Assembly (NCBI GenBank): GCA_032690845.1
Contig: CM064424.1
Span: forward strand, 40,499,511-40,563,510
DNA: 64,000 bases
Direction: 5' to 3'
Source: Eleusine coracana subsp. coracana
Lineage: Eukaryota; Streptophyta; Magnoliopsida; Poales; Poaceae
This document shows positions 10,258 to 19,692 of the stretch, piece after piece. Made by a program: the position numbers and the translations under genes. The first letter of the stretch is position 1. Every line of letters starts with the position of its first letter. Below the pieces are notes generated by a model. That model was given only the letters and a program-made list of their open reading frames with translations. It did no database searches and was not told the DNA's origin.

Positions 10258-12642
10258 TTAGATCTTGTCCTCAAGATACCCTTTGAAAGCTATTGAGGAA
10301 TCTTTCTTCTTAAAGACGGTCACACCATCATCGTCAAAGAGACAACTATAGCCCATCTCACAAAGTTGTGATACGGACATTAAGTTGTATCCTAGACCAT
10401 TTACAAGATAAGCATTACCAATTGAAAGGTCATGGGTGACATCAATCCGTCCACGACCAATTACCTTTCCCTTTTTATCATTTCTAAATGATATGCCTCC
10501 ACTTGGTAGATTGTCATGATCAAGTGTGGAAAACATTGATCTCTCTCTACCATAGTGTGTCCCAACATTGATCTCTCCCCTAGATACAAGAACTTTGGGC
10601 ACCCACACACAAGGTTTCCACCTTGCATCATGTGGCCCAACAAACTTGGCAACTACTCTACCATAGTGATTACGAGTTAGCACATAAGAGGCATCAAAAT
10701 CATCAAAGGATATGGTAGAGTTCTTGATGTTCTTGTTGACTTGGGAAGCATTCCTGGGCTTGATGATGCTTTCTTGTGCCACTTGCTTTTCCTTGCTCTT
10801 ATGCACAAAGTTGATTCTCTTGTCGTGCCTTTTTTTGGGTGCATTCTTGTTGTACCCCAATCCTCTCTTGTCATGAGAGGCTCTTGGCTCACCAACTATT
10901 CTTGTTGTAGTCTCCACTTGAGCTTTCTTCTTGAGCTCATTGACTTGGTTGGTTAGCTTCTCAATGATTGCATCTTGCTTGGCAATCATATCAACATCGA
11001 TGTTGTGGCACCTTCCACAACCCTTGCTTGTTGAAGCTTGTGAGGATTCAAGCTTCTTCAACAATCATTGTGATTTTGTCTTGAGGTCTTCAATGGCCTT
11101 TGTTAGGGCCTTGTTCTCCTCTTGCAAGGAGTTGCACCTTTCTTGATACTTCTTGGTTATTGAGGTGCATGATTCACTTGTCTCATTGACCTTTGTAAGG
11201 TCCTTGGTTAGAGTCTCGTTCTTTTCCTTCTCTTGCTCAAGTTGCTTGGTGAGCTCAAGGTTCTTGCTTCTTTCTTCATCAAGCAACTCTTCTTGTCTAT
11301 CAACAATTCTTTCTTGATTGTCCAACTCCCTTTGTAGCTTATCTAGCATTTTTACCATTTCATGCATAGAGGGGACCAAATCCTCCTCTTCATCGCTACA
11401 ATAAGAAGGATTGAAATCGGTGTGAGGAGCTACCTTGCTTTCCTTGGCCATGAAGCAACGAGGGGCATCATCTTCATCATCGGTGAGGTTGTTGAAGAGT
11501 GACTTTTTGGCCAGGGGCAGGCCAATGGCGATATTAGCAATACCACCTTCATCATCTTCATCATCATCATCGGAGATGTATTCTTGGCCAATGTGAGCAT
11601 GTCCGTTGTTGTATGGCTTCTTGTAGGGCTTTGTCTTGTTGTTGTACTTTTCATTTTTCTTGCCCTTGCCATTTAATCTTGGATAATCGACAATCATGTG
11701 TCCTTGTTCATGACACTCATAGCATCTTCTATTTGTTCTTCTAGCTTTTGCCTTGTCAAAGCTTCTTTTGGTGAAACCATTCTTGATCATGTATTTGCCA
11801 AATTTCTTGACAAATAAGGCAAAATCTTCATCATCATTCTCTTCATCTTCATCATCATCATCATGGGTCTTCTTGGCTTTGAGCGCCAAGTCCTTCTTGC
11901 TTGTGCTCTCATCTCCTATGAGCACATTCACTCTCTTGCCCTCGTCATCACAACTCTTATGGGTATTTATTCTTCCAATGACTTCATCCATTGTGAAGCT
12001 CTCAAAACCATCCTTCTCTTCAATGATGGTGCAAAGTGTGGAGTTCCACATTCTAAGAGCCATGAGGAGCTTATAGTTGACTTCCTCATCTTTGATGTTG
12101 TCACTATAGGATCTTCTCTCATTTACAATGTCCATGAGTCTGTCATGAGTTTGTTGAGGCTCTTCTCCCTTATTCATCACGAAGAAGTTAAATTGATTCT
12201 TGAGAACTTGAAGTCTTGACTTCTTAACAACATCCACTCCCTCATGGGCACATATAAGCTTCTTCCACATTTTTCGAGCATTCTCAATTCCGGCAACTCT
12301 TGAATAGTCCATAGGATTCAAGGAAGAGAGAATGGCCGACACCACTTGAGCATTGCGATGTATATTGAGTTGGTCCATAGTTGTAGGATTGTCCTTGTCT
12401 TCCAAGGTGTATCCTTTCTCCACAATTTCCCAAATTGGTGGACCAATTGACATGAGGTACATCTTCATGTGATGCTTGTACCAACTAAAATCCTTGCCTT
12501 CAAAGTAAGGCAATCTTTCACTTCCACTTCCATGGATATTTGCCACATCGACATAGTTGAAGGGGATGGATGCATGCAACTCATTTCCCTTACTTGTTGA
12601 AGTAAGATCTTGAGGCTTGTCACCTTCTACTGGCTTCGACAT
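10258..12642 (-). pseudogene. Gag and protease region of Sirevirus V
   Basis: The frame begins at 12642 (MSKPVEGDKPQ) 40 bases after the primer site and runs 525 codons to a TGA at 11065-11067, then stays open in the same frame to 10258. One nonsense change thus splits an otherwise continuous gag-pro frame. Residues about 45-230 are the copia gag domain (YFEGKDFSWYKHHMKMYL, an early landmark). A zinc knuckle follows near residue 310 (CYECHEQGHMIVDYP), with Tyr where the last Cys is expected. Then come a long acidic stretch and a Glu/Lys coiled coil to residue 525. After the stop, LSIGNAYLVNGLGYNLMSVSQLC matches the end of copia protease, but the catalytic Asp-Ser/Thr-Gly is not visible where expected, so the protease is probably also damaged. 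Confidence 0.85.
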
Positions 12643-12681
12643 CTTTTAATCTTCAAGCTTTCAAGCCTTGTAGAAGATTTT

Positions 12682-12694
12682 GGCTCTGATACCA
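12682..12694 (-). other. Primer binding site of V (initiator Met tRNA)
   Basis: The minus strand reads TGGTATCAGAGCC, complementary to the 3' end of plant initiator methionine tRNA. It sits 2 bases inside the LTR end at 12697 and fixes the 5' side of the element as the high-coordinate side. Confidence 0.9.
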
Positions 12695-12696
12695 AT

Positions 12697-13989
12697 TGAA
12701 AGTTGCCTAGAGGGGAGGGGGGGGGGTGAATAGGCAATCTAAAAATAATCCTGAAAAAGCACTAAAGGATAATCAAATAACAATGAATGACGGAACTTCT
12801 GTCGCCACGAAAGTTCTGTCAAGTGATAGAACTTCTCACTACCCTTCCTCTAAACAATGAACAATGCGGATAACAAGGAGAAGGAAACACTAGCTTGGTA
12901 GAAGTGAAGCTAATATAATGTAAGCCTAGAATTCTTGAATGAAGACTAGCTACACAATCAACAAATGATACAAGCACAATAATATGAAAGAAATAAGCAA
13001 GCACAAATATAAGATCGGGAAAGTAAAGAGAGATATAAGACTTAACCCAAGGTTCGGCAACCACACTAAGTAGTTCCTACGTCCTTGTTGAGAAGCCACA
13101 CAAAGTGGTCGGGTCTCTCTCAACTCTTTTCCCCGCCAAGCAATCACAAAGATCGTGCTTGGATTTCTTTCTCCACTTGATTCTTTTCCTCCGAAGGCGA
13201 ATCACACCTTCACAAACGTCCCCGACTCACCACACATAGTTGGGAGCTCAAGGGCGACGCCTAGCCGTCTAGGAGACCAAGTTTCCAAGAGTAACAAGCA
13301 AATCAAATCTTGATGGGGAGGGAAAGATGTGCTCAAGCTTTTGAGTGGATGGTTTCAATGTTTTTGTGGTTGAATCTCTCTCACTTTGATTTGAATCTCA
13401 AGAACAACCCTAGGAGTGAGAGGGGAGAGCTCTAGCTGAAGAGTGAGTGAAATGGCAAAGAATCCAACCCTTCCCACGGGGGAAGGGGTACTCTATTTAT
13501 AGAGGGAGCCCCAAAACTAGTTGTTATAGTGTTTTCTGGGTTTGACAGAACTTCCGTGGTTACCCATGAAACTTTCGTCAATTCAAACTTAGCCGTTGCA
13601 CGCGCTTGGGAGAGAAGCCAGATGTTGTGACGAAACTTCCGCCACTCTCGGTTTAACAAGGATTGAACTTATAGAACTTTCGTGAGAGCCACAGAAATTC
13701 TGATGATGGAACTTCCACCAGAGACTGATGGAACTTCCGTCACTCTCGGGAAGACAGCGGGTAGGAGCCCGATGCTGACGGAACTTCCGTCAGGAGGTGA
13801 CAGAACTTCCGTCACCCTTGGGTAGGCAGGGAGAGGGAACCCGACACTGGTGGAACTTCCATGAGAGGGCTCATGGAACTTCTGTCACTCTCTGTTTGGC
13901 TTAGAAAAGGATTGGTTTTAAGGCTTGTTGGCTATACTTCTCACAAAAACTATTTGGAGTCTTAAGCACACATAATTCCCTTCTTAACA
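12697..13989 (-). repeat. 5' LTR of Sirevirus V
   Basis: The inner end is fixed by the primer site; on the plus strand the LTR starts tgaaag. The outer end (cttaaca, 13989) is inferred from a purine-rich tract just beyond it. U3 (13503-13989) holds about nine ggaacttccgtc dyads, for example near 13547, 13728, 13776, 13798 and 13872. A TATA box follows on the minus strand, then an R-U5 of about 790 bp ending in a poly(C)/poly(G) run at 12712-12727. Confidence 0.7.
13491..13502 (-). promoter_or_regulatory. TATA box of the V LTR
   Basis: The minus strand reads CTATAAATAGAG. It lies between the dyad cluster (U3) and a leader-like CT-rich stretch, the expected place for the LTR core promoter. Confidence 0.75.
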
Positions 13990-14205
13990 AGTTTGTTTTG
14001 CCCCCCTTTATAGGTCGGCATTCCTATGACTCAAAAAGATAAATAAAATAACTAATTATTGAAGAGCTTTTGAGTCCATATCCTTTCCTTTCCTTTTTAG
14101 GAGTAAACAACAAATTGTAAATGACTAGTTTTGATTATCTGCACATGTACTTCATAAACAAGTTAGCACACTTTTAATCTTTTGTCATTGTACACCAAAA
14201 CTAAC
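13990..14205 (-). other. Polypurine-tract side of a second Sirevirus copy abutting the V LTR
   Basis: On the minus strand this reads 'ttggtgtacaatgacaaaag' followed by AT-rich sequence and AAAGGGGGG about 11 bases before the LTR start. Such sequence normally lies at the 3' end of a Sirevirus internal region, before the 3' LTR. Here it precedes an LTR that is followed by a primer site, so one LTR appears to be shared by two partial elements. Confidence 0.5.
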
Positions 14206-14935
14206 TAGGGGATCCTAGATGCATCTTCAAGTACTTCAACAAGGACAAGAGCGACGACAAAGCCCAAGACTACAAGAAGAAGTGCTCTCGCAAGGCCGCC
14301 AGCCAACTTGGGGAGAGTGAGGATGATACTAGTGACGATAGCGATGATAAGGAGCTCTTATGTGCCGAGCTTTGGAGTATGCTTGAGCAAGCCCACGACA
14401 TCGACATCAAGAAATCCAAAATGTTGGATGTGGTAAGAAAAGAGTGTAAGTTGGCTAAGGATCGTGTTGTTGACCTTGTGAGTGAGCTTAAGGACCATGT
14501 CACATCTCATGAGGCCCTAAACAAGAGTTATGACAAACTCAAGGGTGATCATGTAGAGCTTCATCCGAAGTACATGGCCCTTGATAACTTACTTATGAGG
14601 CCATCAATGTTGAGAACCTTGCCTCTCCCTCCTCTTGTTCATCAATGAGCGATGCTTCTACTATGTGTGATGAACTAACCACGTCGAATGAGGTTACTTC
14701 TCTTGAGCCATTTGTTTTGAAGGAATATCACAAGCTCAAGGAAGAGAGGATGATGGTGATGGACGGCTTCGAGAGGCTCACATGTGGTAGAGCCATCGAC
14801 AAGGAGATTCTTGGAAGGAACCTTGTGAACAACATCTCCCACCGGGGACTGCTTCAGTAGAATCCTGATTTTTCAGAACCCCGAAGTGACCGGACGGTTC
14901 GGTCACTATGGTTGATAGCATGATGCACTTCCAAA
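14206..14935 (+). pseudogene. Sirevirus gag fragment U
   Basis: From about 14226 the frame encodes the second half of a Sirevirus gag: SQLGESEDDTSDDSDDKELL, WSMLEQAHDI, KKSKMLDVVRKECKLAKDRV and HEALNKSYDKLKGDHVEL, broken near 14600. It resumes at 14645-14860 (EYHKLKEERMMVMDGFERL). The same protein segment occurs on the minus strand in W (62734-62150), so U is a relative of W in opposite orientation. Soon after comes a dyad of the W type (gaccggacggttcggtcac, about 14888-14906). No pol follows. Confidence 0.75.
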
Positions 14936-15865
14936 TCTGAGCTGATGATTTGTTCCTTGATGAATCTTTGCCATCAGTCAGTCTTTGACCTAGGTCAAAT
15001 TTTGGATTCTTCCTCGTTCAGCCCCTGTCACCGAGTCTTCGCTCAGGACATGCTGCCATCGCCCCCTATGTCACCGTCGCCGCCATCCATCTCCATCGAC
15101 CTAGCCGAGTTGTCGCACCACCTCGCTGACTCGCACCGCCGCTCGTCTATCAGTGTGCAGTCGTAGCCACCGCCGCTCCCGCACAAACCCTAGCGCCACC
15201 GCAGCACAAGCACCGCCGCCGCCATGTGCCTCGCTGTTGCTTGCAACCGCTTCACTGCCGAGCATCGCTGCCATGTGCTTCTGCCTCGCTGTCAAGCGCT
15301 GCCACTACTTCTCCCACCCCCGTGCACACACGCTAGCATCATAGAGCCCGAGCTCCCTGGTAAATTGCAAAGTGCCACCTTTTCCTGTTCATCAGCAATA
15401 GTATCGTGTTCCTCGGTGATCGGTTGCAAGTTTGTTGCGGTACTCGACTTCAGAATCCTAGGGTATTAAGCTTATCTCCCCATTCATCATTTATACCCTA
15501 AATTCGAGTAGTTGCCTTAATTGATGCAATTGGATTAATTGCCCATGTTTAGTTGCATTAATTAGGTAATTAGCTCAACCTAGCTGTAGTTAATTCCATG
15601 ATCATCTGTTAATTGCATATCTAGGGTTTGTCTCTCATTTAGTTTTAGTTAAATTTATTGCCTATTATTTGACTGTACAGATGACTCGCACCAGCCACTC
15701 ATAGTCGATGATCAATGTTGTCACGTTGCCTTATTTGTCAGTGATCATGTCCTTCATCTTAGTGCTAGGATTTCTATTGTGCATTCATTCCTAGCGGTGC
15801 TTAGCTTGTAGATTTATATAGGTTCCATGCTCATCCTGTCTATATCTATGTACGTGCAGTGACAC
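14936..15865. other. Unassigned repeat-like stretch
   Basis: 15030-15350 is C-rich with 'aaaccctagcgccaccg', in the style of an LTR or retroelement leader. 15470-15860 is AT-rich. The short frames here show no family resemblance. It probably belongs to the same decayed element as the pseudogene that follows. Confidence 0.35.
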
Positions 15866-17392
15866 TTGACAACAGCAGCAGAGATGACAGGTTCAGGTCA
15901 GGACAGGGGCAAGAGAAAGATGCCAGAGAAGCCCAAGAGCAAGAAGAGGACCAGGCTAGACCCGGAGTCAGATAGAGCCTTGAGGGTTGGTCAGCACCTC
16001 GATGATATGGAGACATCATGCAGGACTCCCGGTGCACGACTGATTATTGGGTAGCTAGACACTAAGACACAAGGTCTTGGCTACAGGAGTACCTGGCAGA
16101 GGACTACAACCACACCCTTGGCTACAGGAGTGCTTCTACAAGCGTGGTCGCAGCGTACTCCAACTTCTTAGTAGGAGAGGTCGTCGAGACCTGCGAAGCA
16201 AGGACCCTTTGGGCAGCAGCAGGTGGAGTCTGATGAGGAGGAGACCTCAGTTTCAGAGGAGTCTGAGGAGTTAGAGGAGGAGGAGCTTGAGGAGATTGAG
16301 CAAATACAACCATAACAGACAGGACCATAGAGGTCAGCTCAATGGGCAGGAGACCTAAGGTGGACCTGTGCGGTGTGCATGAGGAGGCTACAGAGACTTG
16401 TAGAGGCAGCCGAAGAGCTAGATATTCATAAGGTTCCTGTGAAGGACCTTAAGTCACTCTGTCTCATCTCCTTTGAGCAGTGGGTTCTAGTCCCTAGGGA
16501 CCCTGCTGTAGGAGAGAGGTATAGGATAGGCCTCCAGAGGAGGATTGGAGAGGGCCTGAGACGCTATCTTGCCAGGAAGGGCAAGACTGGACTGTTTGTG
16601 CCACAACAGTACACGCTGTATCTGGACATGAAGAGGGCCACAAGCACTGACATGGAGTAATACTTCACGTACTTGCTAGGGCTAGCAGAGCTAGTTACTG
16701 CTCCATATAGGTACAAAGAGGATATCGTGCTAGAGTTTTATGCGACACTATGGGTAGCCAGAGATCGTTCTGATATCTAGTTTCAATTCAGAGAAGAGCC
16801 CCAGTGATCGTACTTGGTGTCGATTGCCTTTCCACCACCACACACTCTGGGTTTTTACAGAGGCCCTGCAAGACTCACCGCAGAGGCTAAGGTGGTTAGA
16901 GCGATAGTCAGCAGGACTATCATTCCCAGGTCTGGATATAGAGAAGAATTTACACTTCTATACTAGTGGGTAATGACAACTATCCTAAGGAGACAACAGT
17001 TTGATCTTGTAGACCTTCCGATTACTGAGATGGAGGAGGTCATCTCTGAGATAGTTGGAGGACGTCACTTAGTTTATGCACCATACATTTGCTACCTTCT
17101 GAGGAGGATGGGACTAGTGACTGAGGAGCAGTACAAGGCGTTCCCTGAGGTGACCACCGGCTACTCACCTCGAGTCCCTAGGGCTTCGCAATCAGCCTCT
17201 AGTCAGCAGATGGGAGAGGAGGAGCAGGAGTCATCGCCAGTCACATACGAGCAGGTAGCTCATCCAGAGATGGTGGTTCCTAAGTCAGCTAGTACAAGAG
17301 CACCTCCCCAGCTTACAAGTACACAGATAGAGGACACTATCACTGGTTTATGCCATGTAGAATGCTTTAGCTTTGTATCAGCGAGCTTGTGA
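15866..17392 (+). pseudogene. Decayed transposon-derived ORF of unknown function
   Basis: The plus-strand frames look like one protein broken by stops and shifts. 15884-16054 is Lys/Arg-rich (GKRKMPEKPKSKKRTRLD). 16373-16660 has SFEQWVLVPRDP and YLARKGKTGLFVPQQYTLYL. About 16661-16800 has LEFYATLWVARDR. 16973-17392 has MEEVISEIVGGRHLVYAPYI and CYLLRRMGL. A basic N-terminus followed by a helical domain with an 'FYATL' motif recalls the ORFs after pol in Sirevirus and Athila elements (compare 5258-6218). That relation is a guess from short motifs. Stops near 16657 and 16968 rule out function. Confidence 0.5.
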
Positions 17393-17997
17393 TAATCTCA
17401 AAGATCTGAAAATGCCTTCAAGAACTCATCTGGTGCATCGAGTAGGTGCACCTAATTAGGTGTAGCCTCCGACTCTTGTATCATTTGGAAACTGCAAATA
17501 ATGCAAGAGCCCAAAACAAGAATAGTCGTGTTGGCTCTCTTTAAGGAGAAATCACTCAAATCATCAAATCCGAGTGATAAATAACTTAGTAGAATGAGTG
17601 ATAAATGACTTAGTCGAGTGACTTCAATCACTGTTGAGTGGTAGATGACTCAAACCAATGACTTCAATCATTGTCGAGTGCTATATGATATACTCGGGTG
17701 ACATCAATCACAACCAAGTGATATTAAGTTCACGGGTGACATCAATCACAACTGAGTGAATGAGGCTTATGACATCAATCACAGCCAAGTACTAAGTTAC
17801 CAATCATGATTAAGTAACCTTTCCTTAAGAATATTAATTATTCATATCTTTGAGCTTTATTCTCACTATCATAGACTGACTTCAATCAACCGAGTGATGC
17901 TCATTATTTCGCGTATATGACCATCAAGTCATTGCGACATGATGATCAAATCATGCTTCGAATGATTATGGCATCAATCATTTTTGATAATGCACTT
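17393..17997. repeat. Left part of host element T with degenerate short repeats
   Basis: 17570-17820 carries five or more loose copies of a phrase like 'tgacatcaatcacaaccgag' spaced 40-50 bp apart (for example 17618, 17658, 17698, 17736, 17770). No coding frame is present. This sequence continues at 27388 after element S: the joined site 'cactt/ctcatcaaagaag' resembles 'gtgcttctcttcaaagaag' near 27495. Confidence 0.55.
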
Positions 17998-19546
17998 TGT
18001 TGACGGCTGTTAAGTACCATTTTTAACCGTCAACTATACTCAAATAAAGGAGAATTTGGCATTTCATACACGCATGCTTTAGCACAATAATATAGTTCCA
18101 CTTGTACTTGGAGAACTTTGTGCATGCAGGAGGAAATGTGAAGGAAACACCTCAAAAGGCAAGAAAACACACTTTCGACCAATCAGAGAGTGCCACATGG
18201 ACGTCACACGGATTGAAGGACCCATTTTCAGCACTTAACCGACGTAACTCCCTGTAATACCACGCAAACCGACATCAGGGCCCACAGGACAGCCACCTGG
18301 AGAAAGCACAGGCCAGGAGGGGCCACCCCCAGGTCGGCCGACCTGGTCAGGTCGGCCGACCCGGCCGGGCGCCCTCTCCGCCTGGGCTTCCACGTGTTGG
18401 CTCCTCCGCGACTCCTGATGACGGTTTGAGATGCCTTCCATGGCGGTTACTCTCCCTTGCCGACCTATTGAGGCTATAAATAGGAGGGTGTGCCTTCACA
18501 CTCAACACACACCACAAGAAGCATTTCTCTCTTGCTAGTAGTAGTTCTTGGAGTTTTAGTGGAGTTAAGCTGAGTCTAGAGCTCTCTAGTCCCAAGTCTT
18601 CACTTGGAATTGGTATGGCTCTTGTATCTTTTCCCTTTTGTAAGACTTTGCTCTTATCAATATATATATCTTTTCTATATAGTTGTGCTTGGGTCATGAG
18701 TTTCTTGTTTGATATTGTGATCCATATATGTGATAGTATAGTCTACTTGTGTGATAGTAGTTTATATTTATTATACTACTATTGTCATGCTAGTTATATA
18801 CCGTCACTATAGTCTATTTTATATGTTATAGTCACTATGCTTAGTTTTAGCTGATAAAGTATAGCATGGGTTTGGTGATCGTATTCGTACGGTAGCTCTG
18901 CCTCGTTAATAGTAATCGCGGAGGGGCAGAGTGCTCTTTGGTCATGCAAGTATGGTACTTGGGTGACTGATTTGCATCAATTATTCGTTAGTCTACTGGT
19001 TCGTTGAGGTAGGCGGCAGGTGGTGACAGCCCTGTCCGTCCTTTGAAATCCTCCCCGCTAGGCTAGTGCGTAGGCTCTTGGCGGAAGTCGCCTGTGGATG
19101 CAGGGGTAAGTCCGTGCCTGAAGTGCTATACTATTGACTGCTGAACCTGAGTGTGGGTCTGTATGTATTCTACTTAGGCTATGCAACTGTATAGGAATGT
19201 ATAGTAGGAGTAGCTTAGCCTAGTCTTTCCTCCACTAGACTTTATTTATTTAGTAGGAATCTTCTGTGTGTGTCACACTACCCGGTTATTATCATGTACC
19301 CGCCTGTCTTGGTTAGATATCCTTGCTAATTGTTAACATGATCTTATATGTTAGTAACGCTTCTTGATCATAACCTTCCTTTGGGATAAACAAATACGAT
19401 ACCCTGAATACTTCCGGGTGAAATGCTACAGCGGTATTCTCCGTGCGCTTGCGGATTTTACCTACTTGACTCTGGGACATATTAGTGAACCGTTTCTGGC
19501 CCCGTGCCGGGAATGATTTATTAATATGGCTTAGCAAAAGTCAACA
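17998..19546 (+). repeat. 5' LTR of S
   Basis: 1549 bp, starting TGTTGACGG and ending GTCAACA. Its first 40 bases contain a near-perfect hairpin (gacggctgttaa with ttaaccgtc). It differs from the 3' LTR near 18219, 18258, 18271, 18409, 18440 and 18568. Confidence 0.95.
18329..18484 (+). promoter_or_regulatory. LTR promoter of S: paired dyads and TATA box
   Basis: A perfect 18-bp dyad CCAGGTCGGCCGACCTGG (18329-18346) is followed after 3 bases by GGTCGGCCGACC (18350-18361). A TATA box (ctataaatagg, 18474-18484) lies 113 bp downstream. The same block is in the 3' LTR (TATA at 26310-26320). Confidence 0.8.
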
Positions 19547-19554
19547 AGCATTTC

Positions 19555-19572
19555 TGGCGCCGTTGCCGGGGA
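19555..19572 (+). other. Primer binding site of S (tRNA-Asp)
   Basis: TGGCGCCGTTGCCGGGGA, 8 bases after the 5' LTR, is complementary to the 3' end of plant tRNA-Asp including CCA. This primer is typical of Athila/Tat-type elements. Confidence 0.88.
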
Positions 19573-19692
19573 AGGCGTATGATTCAAGAAAAATTACTAA
19601 TGTATATAGTAGTGTTGCAATTATTAAGGCTATCTCCTAAGCAGGTTAACCTTGCTTTGTTTTCTGCATTTTGTATGAAAACAGGGTAGTGT

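Larger units (their letters stand above)
5230..13989 (-). mobile_element. Decayed Sirevirus (Ty1/copia) element V, lacking its 3' LTR
   Basis: Read on the minus strand the order is LTR (13989-12697), tRNA-iMet primer site, gag, protease region, integrase, reverse transcriptase, RNase H, a dyad-rich spacer and an env-position ORF. This order, the long gag with a coiled-coil tail, the extra ORF after pol and dyad clusters in U3 are characteristic of Sireviruses (Maximus/SIRE lineage). The element is broken by frameshifts and stops in every part. The sequence stops resembling the element near 5230-5260, inside the last ORF, and no second LTR is present, so the 3' end has been deleted. Confidence 0.82.

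Noticed and set aside
17570..17820. Possible CRISPR-like array
   Set aside because: Repeats are diverged, spacing is irregular, there are no constant spacers, and this is plant DNA.
18347..18697. 116-codon minus-strand frame present in both S LTRs (also 26183-26533)
   Set aside because: It is identical in both copies only because the LTRs are nearly identical, and it runs antisense across the TATA box and leader.
19555..19572. tRNA-Asp gene
   Set aside because: Only the last 18 bases complementary to the tRNA are present next to an LTR, so this is a primer binding site.
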